Of a DNA stretch of 64,000 nucleotides, positions 26,165-35,082 are shown in pieces. Origin of the DNA: Fructilactobacillus hinvesii. Its GTDB lineage: Bacteria; Bacillota; Bacilli; Lactobacillales; Lactobacillaceae. The stretch covers positions 1,054,001 to 1,118,000 of the forward strand of contig NZ_CP097118.1 of the NCBI RefSeq assembly GCF_024029435.1, given 5' to 3'. The notes beneath the pieces were generated by a model. It did not search any database, was not told where the DNA came from, and saw only the letters and a list, made by a program, of their open reading frames with translations. How positions within the stretch are numbered: position 1 is the first letter of the stretch; every line of letters starts with the position of its first letter. Made by a program: the position numbers and the translations under genes.

Positions 26165-26699
26165 GAGCACCCTCCACTAATAGTTTTTGGATTGGTACAT
26201 CAAACGAATCAGCAAGCCATGAAGTTGTCACTACCTGATCCCTCTGAGCAAGAGAAATCGTTGCTCCTGAAAAATCCTGTAAGAAGCGGTCGTAAAATCC
26301 ACCCCCATAACCAATTCGTTGGTGATTACTAAGGCAGAAAGCTACGCCCGGAACAATTGCTAGATCAATATGATCGCTGGAGATTGGATCCCCATTAGTG
26401 GGTTCTAGCACCCCGAACCTTGTCTCTTTAAGCTGAGTGCTATCATTAAAAGGATAAAATCGCATTCTTCGACGTGGGAAAGTCCGGGGGATAACAATCG
26501 TTTTTCCAGATCGTGTCGCCTCTTCAATGATTGGTTTCGTTGGAATTTCGTGATCCATACTCAGCGTAACCGAAATTACCTGCGCTTTTTGCCATTCTGA
26601 AGTAGCAAATAACTGCTGGTATAACTGTCTAAATCGTTGCGAGGTCACATCTTGTTCTGCCAATTTTTGTAAAACAGTGGCTCTAATTTTTGCTTTCAT
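26157..26699 (-). CDS. 5-formyltetrahydrofolate cyclo-ligase
   Basis: The enzyme (YqgN type, MTHFS) converts 5-formyl- to 5,10-methenyl-tetrahydrofolate with ATP, recycling a dead-end folate. The 180-residue protein has the family ends: MKAKIRATVLQKLAEQ at the start, FGVLEPTNG in the middle and the ATP-binding RIGYGGGFYDRFL (near 129-141). It follows rpmG and precedes the rhomboid gene, the order of many lactobacilli. Confidence 0.94.
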   Translation of the reverse strand: MKAKIRATVLQKLAEQDVTSQRFRQLYQQLFATSEWQKAQVISVTLSMDHEIPTKPIIEEATRSGKTIVIPRTFPRRRMRFYPFNDSTQLKETRFGVLEPTNGDPISSDHIDLAIVPGVAFCLSNHQRIGYGGGFYDRFLQDFSGATISLAQRDQVVTTSWLADSFDVPIQKLLVEGAHD

Positions 26700-26716
26700 T
26701 TGTAATCCTAGTTAAT

Positions 26717-26748
26717 AAAAAAGATTTTGGGCCGCAGCCCAAAATCTT
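26717..26748 (-). terminator. Terminator overlapping the rpmG stop
   Basis: AAGATTTTGGGC and GCCCAAAATCTT are perfect 12-bp complements around a 4-nt loop, with six T residues after on the minus strand. The 5' arm holds the rpmG stop region. Confidence 0.9.
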
Positions 26749-26896
26749 ATTTTGTTTCCCGATGTAATGTAACTTTTCTTTCACGTGGGCAATACTTTTC
26801 TAATTCTAAACGGTCGGGGTTATTACGACGATTTTTAGAAGTTAAGTAATTGCGTTCGTGGCATTCAGTACATTCTAAAGTAATGTGGACACGCAT
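26747..26896 (-). CDS. rpmG: Ribosomal protein bL33
   Basis: bL33 is a small protein of the large subunit near the E site. The gene encodes 49 residues: [21 protein letters not shown] through the end KVTLHRETK, the RpmGB-like type. It has one CxxC pair (CTEC) and a single further cysteine in YCPRE, so the second zinc pair is incomplete. It is short and easy to miss. The ATG at 26896 follows GGAGG. Stop and terminator overlap. Confidence 0.96.
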   Translation of the reverse strand: MRVHITLECTECHERNYLTSKNRRNNPDRLELEKYCPRERKVTLHRETK

Positions 26897-27016
26897 GTTA
26901 AATACCTCCAAACAATGCTTTTTTGATTTATCAAATATAACAAATATTAGTCTACCATCTTTTCAGATTAATTTCTACCAATTATGCAAATAAATGTTAA
27001 GTATTTCTACTTGACG

Positions 27017-29077
27017 CTATTTATCCGCATGCTGAACATCTTTCCAGTAGGCGTTATAAATGTTTTTCGCTAAATCAGTGTTATTGCTTTCCGCATCATT
27101 CGGCAAGTTCGTCATGGCCAGTGCAACCACCACTTGCGGATGATCCGACGGTGCATAAGAGGCTAAACTAAGTGTCGTTGTTTCTTGACCATTATAGAAG
27201 GTTTGTGCGGTCCCCGTCTTAGCTGAAACCTCGGGCTTTAAGTCTGCCAAGGCGCCCCCAGTCTTATATTTATTGTGACCGTGAACCACTTGATACAGTC
27301 CTTGCTTAATTACCCGGTTTTCATCTGTACTCATTGGCACTGTATTTAGAACTTGTGGCATAACGGTTTCCCGAATCGCCCCTAACTTTCCAGTTTTAGC
27401 GTTAGTACTCCGCACGTTTTTAACCACGTGAGGCCGAATCCGGTAACCACCATTAGCAATGGTTGACATGTATTGTGCAACTTGAAGGGTCGTGTATCCA
27501 TCGTAGTTACCAAAGGATTCATCGAGGGCCTTCCCAATGTTAGCAGAGCCACCAGGTCCAGTAATACCCGTGGTTTCGTTTGGTAAATCAACTCCGGTTT
27601 TCACTCCGAGTCCAAACTGGTTAAAGTATCCCCGTTCGATGTTAAAAATGTCTGGATTCATGTTTAATGGGGCTCCTTCAACGTAGTGATATCCAGCTTC
27701 CTTCATTGCTAACTGCATCATGTATGAGTTAGAAGAAACTTCTAGAGCATCCGCTGCCGTTAGCGAAATGTTCGCATTCCCAGTCTTATTGAACCAAGAA
27801 CTCTTGGTGGTCCCTCCGTTCTTAATGGGCATATCAGTTAATGTACTACTTTCAGGAGTAATTACCTTACTCTTAAAGGCACCATAGATAGTAGCTCCCT
27901 TCACTACAGATCCCATGGTAATTGAACTATTCATAGCCCCCAAATCATTTTGGGTAACCTTCCCCGTCTTTGGATCCCGGTTCACACCGGCCATTCCAAT
28001 GATAGATCCATTATTAGGATCCATAACAACCGCGTAGGTTCCAGTGGCATTACCTCCGGGTTGAGCCTTTTTCACCATATCCTGGAGTTCTTTTTGGAAC
28101 TTCCCGTTGATTGAAAGTTGCAGGTTATCCCCGCGGCGCCCTGGATATTTCTTTACCGCTTTGACGATCTGATTATCACTATTGAGTTTGATATCAGTTT
28201 GTGACTTTGAGCCCCGTAATACCGGCTCATACTGTTCTTCCAGACTATTATTTCCAGCCGCTTCATTTTGAGAGTAACCCTGCGATAGTAACTGATTCAT
28301 TCGGCTATCGGGTAATCCCACCTGATTTGAAGTAACCGTTCCTGTAATGGCTTGAATTTCTTTTCCATTTGGATATTCTCTGGTCCAATTGGTTCCCACT
28401 TGAACTCCCGGTAATTCCTTCGCATTTTCTCCCACCTTAGCAATTTCTTGGTTGCTAACGTGATCATACTTGACGTAGGTCGTTGTCAACCGGTAAGCCC
28501 CACTCATGGAGATATAGATGGCCGCAGCGTTTCTAAACTGTTTGTTTTCTCGATAAGGTGGATTCTTTTGGGCCAATTTTAATTCCGCCGCCACCTTTTG
28601 ATCTGGATTTAAATTTTGGGCATTTGAAATTTGTTTCGCCATTTGATTTTGATGGTTGGTACTAGCAAGATAATACTGCGCCATCTGCTTTTTAGTTAAC
28701 TTATTAGTTGGAACTTGAATAATGTTACCTAATTTCGTGGCCACGTTATACATATCGTTAACAGTTACTTTAGGTCCTCTAGTATAAGTGATGGCTCGCT
28801 CTGTTTTATTCCCAACCAGCAATTTTCCCGTTGAATCATAAATCATTCCCCGTTGCACGTTTCCATACACGGTGGAGCTATTATTTTTATTTACCGCTGA
28901 TTTAAAATAATTTCCCTGAATAATCTGTAAATCAGCTAATTTCCAAATTAAGACTGCAAACAAGGCTCCCACCAGCAAAAAAATCAGGTTGAGGCGGAAG
29001 GGAATTCGTTTGTTGCCGGCTTCTTGCCGTTTAGTTCGTGTTTTTTTCTTAAAAAATCTACCAAAGAAATTACCCAC
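27017..29077 (-). CDS. Class B penicillin-binding protein 2 (PBP2b type)
   Basis: This is a transpeptidase that crosslinks peptidoglycan, probably during elongation. The 686-residue protein has a short basic cytosolic tail, one membrane helix (about residues 30-50), the PBP dimer domain (60-310), and the transpeptidase domain with SVVK (active Ser), SSN-like EVSSNSYM and KTGTAQ motifs. I start at GTG 29077, 7 bases after GAGGAG; the ATG at 29107 has no ribosome site. Its leader has a long inverted repeat and a promoter. The partner may be RodA-like; no such gene is in the window. Confidence 0.93.
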   Translation of the reverse strand: MGNFFGRFFKKKTRTKRQEAGNKRIPFRLNLIFLLVGALFAVLIWKLADLQIIQGNYFKSAVNKNNSSTVYGNVQRGMIYDSTGKLLVGNKTERAITYTRGPKVTVNDMYNVATKLGNIIQVPTNKLTKKQMAQYYLASTNHQNQMAKQISNAQNLNPDQKVAAELKLAQKNPPYRENKQFRNAAAIYISMSGAYRLTTTYVKYDHVSNQEIAKVGENAKELPGVQVGTNWTREYPNGKEIQAITGTVTSNQVGLPDSRMNQLLSQGYSQNEAAGNNSLEEQYEPVLRGSKSQTDIKLNSDNQIVKAVKKYPGRRGDNLQLSINGKFQKELQDMVKKAQPGGNATGTYAVVMDPNNGSIIGMAGVNRDPKTGKVTQNDLGAMNSSITMGSVVKGATIYGAFKSKVITPESSTLTDMPIKNGGTTKSSWFNKTGNANISLTAADALEVSSNSYMMQLAMKEAGYHYVEGAPLNMNPDIFNIERGYFNQFGLGVKTGVDLPNETTGITGPGGSANIGKALDESFGNYDGYTTLQVAQYMSTIANGGYRIRPHVVKNVRSTNAKTGKLGAIRETVMPQVLNTVPMSTDENRVIKQGLYQVVHGHNKYKTGGALADLKPEVSAKTGTAQTFYNGQETTTLSLASYAPSDHPQVVVALAMTNLPNDAESNNTDLAKNIYNAYWKDVQHADK

Positions 29078-29108
29078 GATGTTGCTCCTCTTCATTTTTA
29101 TTTTCATA

Positions 29109-29139
29109 GTTAGTAATTGTTAAAAACACAACTACTAAC
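29109..29139 (-). repeat. Inverted repeat upstream of the PBP2 gene
   Basis: GTTAGTAATTGT (29109-29120) and ACAACTACTAAC (29128-29139) pair over 12 bases with one mismatch and a 7-nt centre. It lies just downstream of a plausible -10 box and about 32 bases before the GTG start. It could be an operator or an RNA hairpin. Confidence 0.5.
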
Positions 29140-29168
29140 ATTATCACATTATCAAGAATCAACCGCAA
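29140..29168 (-). promoter_or_regulatory. Possible promoter for the PBP2 gene
   Basis: Minus strand TTGCGG (29168-29163), 17 bases, GATAAT (29145-29140). Next to the inverted repeat, so binding there would overlap the transcription start. Confidence 0.4.
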
Positions 29169-29208
29169 TCCAATTATTCTTAAAGTTCGCTTAAATCAGA
29201 TCAACAAG

Positions 29209-29241
29209 AAAAAAACTCGCTAAGGATAATCCTTTGCGAGT
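29209..29241 (-). terminator. Terminator after greA
   Basis: Minus strand ACTCGCAAAGGA and TCCTTAGCGAGT pair around a 3-nt loop, followed by seven T residues. Confidence 0.9.
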
Positions 29242-29256
29242 CTTCATTCTTGATCA

Positions 29257-29733
29257 CTATTTAACGGAAATGATTTGCACGTGCATAACTCCGTCAGGAA
29301 TCTCAATGTCAACCGTTTCGCCAACTTTGTGACCTAGTAATCCCTTAGCAATCGGAGAATCATTAGAAACCTTCCCTGACAGGGGATCTGCCTCTGCGGC
29401 TCCCACAATTTGATATGTCTCTGGCTCTTCGTCCGGAAGTTCTTTAAATTCAACCGTTTTACCGACACTCACTTCATCACTAGCCGTCTGTTCATCATCA
29501 ACCACTTCTGCAAACTGAAGCATGTGTTCGACGGTATTAATCCGACTTTCTAATAAAGCTTGTTCGTTTTTCGCCGATTTATATTCTGAATTTTCGGATA
29601 AATCACCATAACTTCTAGCAATTTTAATTTGTTCAATTACGTGGGGACGCTGGTTAGTCTTTAAATCTTCTAACTCAGCTTCGAGTTTAACTTTCCCCTC
29701 TTTGGTCATTGGATATACTTTATCTTCAGCCAT
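29257..29733 (-). CDS. greA: Transcription elongation factor GreA
   Basis: GreA rescues backtracked RNA polymerase by stimulating cleavage of the nascent RNA. The 158-residue protein has the N-terminal coiled coil (residues 1-75) with the tip acidic residues in GDLSENSEY and the family line KLEAELEDL, and a C-terminal FKBP-like domain with [18 protein letters not shown] 29733 follows AGGTGGAACG. It is 68 bases after udk and terminated by a hairpin. Confidence 0.96.
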   Translation of the reverse strand: MAEDKVYPMTKEGKVKLEAELEDLKTNQRPHVIEQIKIARSYGDLSENSEYKSAKNEQALLESRINTVEHMLQFAEVVDDEQTASDEVSVGKTVEFKELPDEEPETYQIVGAAEADPLSGKVSNDSPIAKGLLGHKVGETVDIEIPDGVMHVQIISVK

Positions 29734-29801
29734 CGTTCCACCTCAATTATTTTAGTCAACTTAGAATTTATCACGAACCCCGTCTATTAGCAAATAAAAA
29801 G

Positions 29802-30461
29802 TTAATCAGCAATCACGGGGCCTTCGTCGTCAGTTCCTAAAATTGCTGTAATCTTAGTAGCCAATAAATCAATGGCAACGTTATTTTTCCCGCCGCGTGG
29901 AATAATAATGTCAGCATAACGCTTGGATGGCTCCACAAACTGTTGATACATGGGCCGAACCGTGCCTAAGTACTGCTGAATAATTGAATCCAAGGATCGC
30001 CCGCGCTCCTCAGTATCTCGCTGAATTCGTCTAATCAAACGAATATCATCATCCGTATCGACAAACACCTTAATGTCCATTAAATCACGCAGTCGGGGAT
30101 CATTAAGCGTGAGAATTCCCTCTAAAATAATTACATCAGTGGGATCCTGCCGTTCTGTTTTTTCACTCCGTGTGAATTGCGTGTAATCATAGACTGGTTT
30201 CTCAATGGTTTCGTAGTGCAACAGTTGCTTTAACTGATTGACCAATAGATCATTATCAAAGGCATCCGGATGATCATAATTAACCTTTTTACGTTCAGCC
30301 ATACTCATTTCAGCCTGATCTTTGTAATACGAATCTTGTTGGATAATGGAAATCGAGTGTCCCAATAACCGTTGCAAAATTGCGCGACTAACCGTTGTTT
30401 TTCCACTACTGGATCCCCCAGTCACACCGATGATGACGGGCTGTGCTTGCTTAGTTGCCAT
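29802..30461 (-). CDS. udk: Uridine kinase
   Basis: Udk phosphorylates uridine and cytidine in salvage. The 219-residue protein has P-loop [15 protein letters not shown] (residues 12-26), [12 protein letters not shown] (near 40-51), NYDHPDAFD and [10 protein letters not shown] (near 109-118) in family order. It follows pheT by 18 bases and precedes greA. In many relatives mltG lies just before udk; it is not here. Confidence 0.95.
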   Translation of the reverse strand: MATKQAQPVIIGVTGGSSSGKTTVSRAILQRLLGHSISIIQQDSYYKDQAEMSMAERKKVNYDHPDAFDNDLLVNQLKQLLHYETIEKPVYDYTQFTRSEKTERQDPTDVIILEGILTLNDPRLRDLMDIKVFVDTDDDIRLIRRIQRDTEERGRSLDSIIQQYLGTVRPMYQQFVEPSKRYADIIIPRGGKNNVAIDLLATKITAILGTDDEGPVIAD

Positions 30462-30479
30462 TATGTTTATCTGTCCACC

Positions 30480-32894
30480 TTATCTAATTTCTGCGTTAAG
30501 TTCCGTTTCTAAATGGTGCTCAACCTTTGCCATGGCCTGATTTACCACGTCATCTTGTAACGTTTCACGTGGATTTTCAAAGCTCAATGTATAAGCCAAC
30601 GATTTTTGCCCCGCAGGAACATGTTCCCCAACGTAAACATCAAAGAGGGTTACATCGTGTAAGAATGCCCCACCGCGTTTCCAAATGATGGCTTCAATTT
30701 GATCATTAGTAACGTTATCAGCTACCAACATGGCGACATCACGTTTAATGCCCGGTAGAGAACTGACTACTTGATACTGTGGTTCGTGTTTTGGAGCGGC
30801 CATTAACTTATCAAAATCTAAATCAAACACGTAAGTGGGCTTAATTTTAAATTCTTTGGCTGTTTTAGGATGAATCTGACCGATGAATCCAATTACTTCA
30901 TCGTCTAACTTCACCAGTGCCGTCCGCCCCGGATGCATTTCGGTGATTGTTTCCGTTGGTTCATAAGTAACCGTTCCCTGTAGTGATAAGGTCTGCAAGT
31001 ACTGCGTTAAAATTCCCTTTACTAAGAAGAAGTCTACCGGGCGACCCTTTTGGTTCCAACTCGTAGTTGGCATGGTTCCAGATAATGCTGCAGCAACGTG
31101 TTCAACTTCAGACGGACGCACTTGATCCTCGTGATCCTTATAAAAAACACGACCTTGTTCATATAAAGGAACATTTTCAACACCACGAGCTTGGTTATAA
31201 GCAACGTCATCTAACAAACCACTCACAAGGTTCATTCGAAGGACAGAATGATCCTTCGTCATTGGCCATTGCAAGTTTGTTGAAAAACTTCGTTGTAACA
31301 TGAACATTTCCGCTTTTTCAGGCGTCGTAAGTGAGTATGAAATAGCATGGTTTAATCCCATTCCTTGTAAGGTCTGGCGTGACTTACGCATGGCTTGTTG
31401 TTTGGGAGTTAATCCCCCTTCCGTCGTTTGGGTCACTGGCAGAGTATTCGGAATATTATCATAACCATAGATTCGTGCCACTTCTTCAATTAGATCGGCA
31501 TCAATGTGCAGATCCCAGCACCGGGTTGGAACAGTAACTTGCAATCCCATTGCTGTTTTGGTTACCCCAAAGCCCAAACGTTGAAAAATATTGGTAATGG
31601 TGGCTTCACTCAAATCAGTACCAAGAACGTGGTTAATCCGATCAGGTGTGATTTCAATCACCTGTTCAGAAACAGGGGCCTGACTCCCGGTAACAATTCC
31701 TTGACTAGCTTGTCCCTTAGCTAATTCTTGGATCATTCCAGCCGCAAAGTTCAGCGCATTAATAACGTTCCCATGGTCAACTCCCCGCTCGAATCGTTGG
31801 GAAGCATCAGTGTGTAGACCTTCCTTTTGGGCCATCTTTCTCGTTAAAACTGGATCAAAAACGCCACCTTCTAACACAATGGTTGTCGTTTCAGATGTCA
31901 CCCGCGTGGGGTTTCCGCCCATTAATCCTGCTAGAGCAACTGGTTGATCGCCACTGGCAATCACAACGTCTTCGGGGTTTAATTCTCGTTCTTCTTCGTC
32001 CAGGGTTACCAGTTTTTCTTTGGAGTTGGCCTTTCGGACTACTAAGTTTGCGGAAGGCAATTGATCTAAATCGTAAGCATGCAATGGTTGGCCCAGAAAC
32101 AACATTACGTAATTAGTAACATCGACAACGTTATTAATGGGTTTAATTCCCGCATTCCAAAGCCGAATTTGAAGCCATAAGGGACTAGGTTGCACGTGGA
32201 CGTTTTTTACAACCTGCAGGTGATATTGGCTTGCTAACTGCTCGTCAGCACTAGCCGTAATGACCGCTGAACTTTGTTCCGTTCCCGTTGGTGCTTGTGG
32301 CGTTGCCTTGAAGTTAGCTGGTTGATCTAAAACGGCCGCTAAATCGTACACAACCCCGCGCATGCTCAACATGTCACCCCGGTTGGGCGTCACATCCAAA
32401 TCAATCATGGCGTTGTTCATCCCTAAATAGTCATAAACTTCGGCTCCCAGTTGGGCATCGTCTGGAAGAAAATAAATTCCATCTTTCCATTCGTCAGGGA
32501 CAACTTCCTTTGGAAAACCAATTTCATCAAGAGCACAAATCATTCCATCTGATTTAATCCCCCGCATTTTGGCTTTCTTAATTTTTACGTTACCGGCTAC
32601 TCGAGCTCCTGGCATCGCTACAATAACTTTTTTACCCACTTCGACATTAGGAGCTCCACAAACAATTTGTTGGGGTTCGTCACCACCAACGTCCACTTGG
32701 CAAATGTTCAAATGACCTGCATCCGGATGCTTTTCTAAAGAAATGATTTGCCCTACAACCAATTTCTTTAACCCTGTACTGCGTTTGGTTACCGAATCAA
32801 CCTCAACGGAAGTGCGCTCAATTTTTTCTCCTAGAGCATCTGGATCCAGCTTTAGATCCAAATACTTACTTAACCAATCATACGAAAGTAACAT
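30480..32894 (-). CDS. pheT: Phenylalanyl-tRNA synthetase beta subunit
   Basis: PheT forms the (alpha-beta)2 enzyme that charges tRNA-Phe. The 804-residue protein has an N-terminal EMAP-like tRNA-binding domain (about residues 40-150), B3/B4 editing domain (near 210-390), the B5 domain, a core-like domain, and the C-terminal FDX-ACB anticodon-binding domain with SSLPGIKRDVAMLV. ATG 32894 lies 7 bases from GGAGG; ATG 32897 is closer. It follows pheS by 14 bases. Confidence 0.96.
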   Translation of the reverse strand: MLLSYDWLSKYLDLKLDPDALGEKIERTSVEVDSVTKRSTGLKKLVVGQIISLEKHPDAGHLNICQVDVGGDEPQQIVCGAPNVEVGKKVIVAMPGARVAGNVKIKKAKMRGIKSDGMICALDEIGFPKEVVPDEWKDGIYFLPDDAQLGAEVYDYLGMNNAMIDLDVTPNRGDMLSMRGVVYDLAAVLDQPANFKATPQAPTGTEQSSAVITASADEQLASQYHLQVVKNVHVQPSPLWLQIRLWNAGIKPINNVVDVTNYVMLFLGQPLHAYDLDQLPSANLVVRKANSKEKLVTLDEEERELNPEDVVIASGDQPVALAGLMGGNPTRVTSETTTIVLEGGVFDPVLTRKMAQKEGLHTDASQRFERGVDHGNVINALNFAAGMIQELAKGQASQGIVTGSQAPVSEQVIEITPDRINHVLGTDLSEATITNIFQRLGFGVTKTAMGLQVTVPTRCWDLHIDADLIEEVARIYGYDNIPNTLPVTQTTEGGLTPKQQAMRKSRQTLQGMGLNHAISYSLTTPEKAEMFMLQRSFSTNLQWPMTKDHSVLRMNLVSGLLDDVAYNQARGVENVPLYEQGRVFYKDHEDQVRPSEVEHVAAALSGTMPTTSWNQKGRPVDFFLVKGILTQYLQTLSLQGTVTYEPTETITEMHPGRTALVKLDDEVIGFIGQIHPKTAKEFKIKPTYVFDLDFDKLMAAPKHEPQYQVVSSLPGIKRDVAMLVADNVTNDQIEAIIWKRGGAFLHDVTLFDVYVGEHVPAGQKSLAYTLSFENPRETLQDDVVNQAMAKVEHHLETELNAEIR

Positions 32895-32908
32895 CATTCA
32901 CCCTCCTG

Positions 32909-33946
32909 TTAATCAAACTGAGTTAAAAATTTTAAGTTGTTTAAGTAGAAATCACGAATGTCATTAACCCCGTATTTCAACATGGCAAACCGGTCTGGTC
33001 CCACTCCAAAGGCAAAACCGCCGTACGTATCGGGATTAACTCCTGCCATTTTTAACACGTTTGGATGGACCATTCCTGCTCCAAGGACTTCAATCCAACC
33101 AGAACCCTTGCAAACGGCACAGCCCTTACCACCACAGTTCATACAAGTAATGTCAGCTTCCACAGACGGTTCCGTAAATGGAAAGTAGCTTGGTCGTAAC
33201 CGCACTTGAAATTTATTTCCAAACAGGGCATGCGTCATTGCTTCTAAAGTTCCCTTTAAATCAGCCATTGTAATGTGTTTATCAATTACAATCCCTTCGA
33301 CTTGATGGAACTGGTGGGAATGGGTCGGATCATCCGTATCCCGACGAAACACCACCCCAGGGGAGATCATTTTCAAAGGTCCCCGACTAAAATCATGAGT
33401 TTCTAAAGCCCGGGCCTGCATCGGTGAGGTGTGGGTCCGCATTAAAATTTCTTTGGTAATGTAAAACGTATCTTGCATATCTCGAGCCGGATGATCCTTT
33501 GGCAGATTCATCATCTCAAAGTTGTAATGTTCTTCTTCTACTTCTGGACCACTTAAAACCTGGTAGCCCATTCCAATGAAAATATCTTCAATTTCATCAA
33601 TAATTTGTTGGATGACATGCGGATGTCCGAAGGGAACTTGATTACCAGGAAGTGTCACATCAATTTTTTCCGCAGCTAATTTGTGATTCAAAGCGGCTGT
33701 TTCTAATTCCGTTAATTTGGTCTGTAACGCCGCCGTTAGTTCGTCACGGATTTGGTTGGCTAAGCTTCCTACCACTGGCCGTTCAGAAACTGGTAACTTA
33801 GCAATTCCACGTAGCGTTTGGGTAATTGATCCTTTTTTACCTAATAGTTGGACCTTAATTTGGTTTAAAGTTGCTTGATCCGAAGCAGCTTCAATTTGTT
33901 GCAAGCCATTTTCTTTAATCGTGGTGAGCTCTGTCTGTAAACTCAT
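32909..33946 (-). CDS. pheS: Phenylalanyl-tRNA synthetase alpha subunit
   Basis: PheS holds the class II active site. The 345-residue protein has an N-terminal coiled coil (1-90), motif 1 region with HPVxQ-like GHPHVIQQIIDEIEDIF, motif 2 FRRDTDDPTHSHQFHQVEG (near 200-219), the cysteine cluster CMNCGGKGCAVCKGSGW (near 272-288) and motif 3 GFAFGVGPDRFAMLKYG. ATG 33946 follows AGGAGG-like sequence. It is first in the pheS-pheT unit and controlled by a Phe T-box upstream. Confidence 0.96.
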   Translation of the reverse strand: MSLQTELTTIKENGLQQIEAASDQATLNQIKVQLLGKKGSITQTLRGIAKLPVSERPVVGSLANQIRDELTAALQTKLTELETAALNHKLAAEKIDVTLPGNQVPFGHPHVIQQIIDEIEDIFIGMGYQVLSGPEVEEEHYNFEMMNLPKDHPARDMQDTFYITKEILMRTHTSPMQARALETHDFSRGPLKMISPGVVFRRDTDDPTHSHQFHQVEGIVIDKHITMADLKGTLEAMTHALFGNKFQVRLRPSYFPFTEPSVEADITCMNCGGKGCAVCKGSGWIEVLGAGMVHPNVLKMAGVNPDTYGGFAFGVGPDRFAMLKYGVNDIRDFYLNNLKFLTQFD

Positions 33947-33974
33947 AGAAAATCCTCCTTATTCTTGTAGTCCG

Positions 33975-34190
33975 AAAAAAAAGCCCCGCCCCTGACCGGG
34001 ACGAAGCTTCGCGTTACCACCCAAATTCGTAGGTTACCCTACGCACTCAATGATGGATAACGAACACCAGTCGGACATCTTTATGGATGCCTACAGTCAC
34101 AAGCGAATTCAGTTTCTAAAGCCACTTTCAGCGGACGTGACCTCTCTGTCATAATAATGAAACGTACTACTTCTTGGACTATTGTAGCTA
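33975..34190 (-). promoter_or_regulatory. T-box leader (Phe) of pheST
   Basis: The minus strand holds the conserved T-box GGGTGGTAACGCG (34011-34023), which can pair with uncharged tRNA-Phe. Downstream is a GC-rich terminator (GTCCCGG..GGGGCGGGGC) with eight T residues. In the stem I specifier loop a TTC triplet (34107-34105) fits Phe. Uncharged tRNA should open the terminator and raise pheST expression. Confidence 0.9.
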
Positions 34191-34195
34191 CTAAA

Positions 34196-34224
34196 AATAT
34201 AAATCATTCGAAAAGACCGGTCAA
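34196..34224 (-). promoter_or_regulatory. Promoter for the pheST leader
   Basis: Minus strand TTGACC (34224-34219), 17 bases, TATATT (34201-34196). The -35 box overlaps the stop of the HxlR gene. Confidence 0.82.
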
Positions 34225-34565
34225 GCTTCATCATCTCCATGACACCATTTATCGGCCCACGCATGGGTAGCTTCCATCACTGGCCGTAAATCTTGGCCCT
34301 TTTGAGTTAAATCATAAAAGATTAATGCCGAATCTGAACTTGTTTTACGCGCAACAATCTCATCTTCTTGTAAATCTTTGAGCCGAGCAGTTAAAACTCG
34401 ATCACTGCAATCCGGAATTTTCAATGCCAGTTCCCCAAAGCGTAAGGGACCACTAACTAGCAAGGATTGAATAATCATCCCATTCCATTTTCTTCCCAAG
34501 ATTTGAAAGGCTGCTTGAAAGCTGGCACAAAGACACTTTTCGTCCCGCATTCTCTTTTTCCCCAT
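34221..34565 (-). CDS. HxlR family transcriptional regulator
   Basis: HxlR regulators are winged-helix dimers that often sense reactive electrophiles or oxidants through N-terminal cysteines. The 114-residue protein has the family pattern FQILGRKWNGMIIQSLL (near 22-38), RFGELALKIPDCSDRVLTARLKDL (near 47-70) with the helix-turn-helix, and a C-terminal dimer helix. Two cysteines, C11 and C13 (CLC), lie where redox-sensing cysteines occur in relatives. ATG 34565 is 9 bases from AGGAGG; the ATG at 34583 is inside that site. It lies 14 bases after the HD-domain gene. Confidence 0.92.
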   Translation of the reverse strand: MGKKRMRDEKCLCASFQAAFQILGRKWNGMIIQSLLVSGPLRFGELALKIPDCSDRVLTARLKDLQEDEIVARKTSSDSALIFYDLTQKGQDLRPVMEATHAWADKWCHGDDEA

Positions 34566-34579
34566 TATCAGGAACCTCC

Positions 34580-35068
34580 TCATTCTTTCTTTTTTAATGT
34601 TTTTTTTACCTTATTTTCGAGTGGTTGCATAAATTCATTTACAGCTGCGTAATCATCTACTAAAGAAACAATGACACTCTCCTTGTACTTGGGTCGTGCT
34701 AACGTTAACCCCCACATGTGTTTTAAAATAATATCTTCTTCTTTAGGTGTCAACTTAGTAATCTTTTTAGCGTTTCTAAGTGCCACCCGCGGGTGAATAA
34801 AAGCATGGCTTCCCACCGCAAACTTGGTCGTGCGCCAATCATAATAAAACAAATCGTGCAGTAAACCACCCCGAGCTGCAGCCCGGTAATCTAAGTTCAT
34901 CTTTTTGGCGATTCGATAACTTTCATAAGAAACGTAGATGCAATGCTTCAGCCGGGTCGAATGATGGTGCTGCGTATAGTTAGCTAATTTCTGGACCGCC
35001 GGTGCTGCTAATAAGTCTTGGACACAGCTAAGGTACTCTGGATCATTTTTCCAGTCATTCTTAGTCAT
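34580..35068 (-). CDS. HD-domain hydrolase
   Basis: The 162-residue protein shows a metal-binding HD signature: STRLKHCIYVSYESYRIA (near 38-55), GGLLHDLFYYDW (near 67-78) with the paired His-Asp, and a later conserved region with HAFIHP and HMWG. It is probably a nucleotide phosphohydrolase; the substrate is not known. The C-terminus is Lys-rich. It lies 14 bases after the TrmH-type gene and overlaps the HxlR ribosome region. Confidence 0.85.
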   Translation of the reverse strand: MTKNDWKNDPEYLSCVQDLLAAPAVQKLANYTQHHHSTRLKHCIYVSYESYRIAKKMNLDYRAAARGGLLHDLFYYDWRTTKFAVGSHAFIHPRVALRNAKKITKLTPKEEDIILKHMWGLTLARPKYKESVIVSLVDDYAAVNEFMQPLENKVKKTLKKKE

Positions 35069-35082
35069 CTGCTCACCTCATT

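Noticed and set aside
32959..33150. PheS cysteine cluster as a new zinc insertion
   Set aside because: The same cysteine pattern occurs in Bacillota PheS proteins, so it is family-normal.
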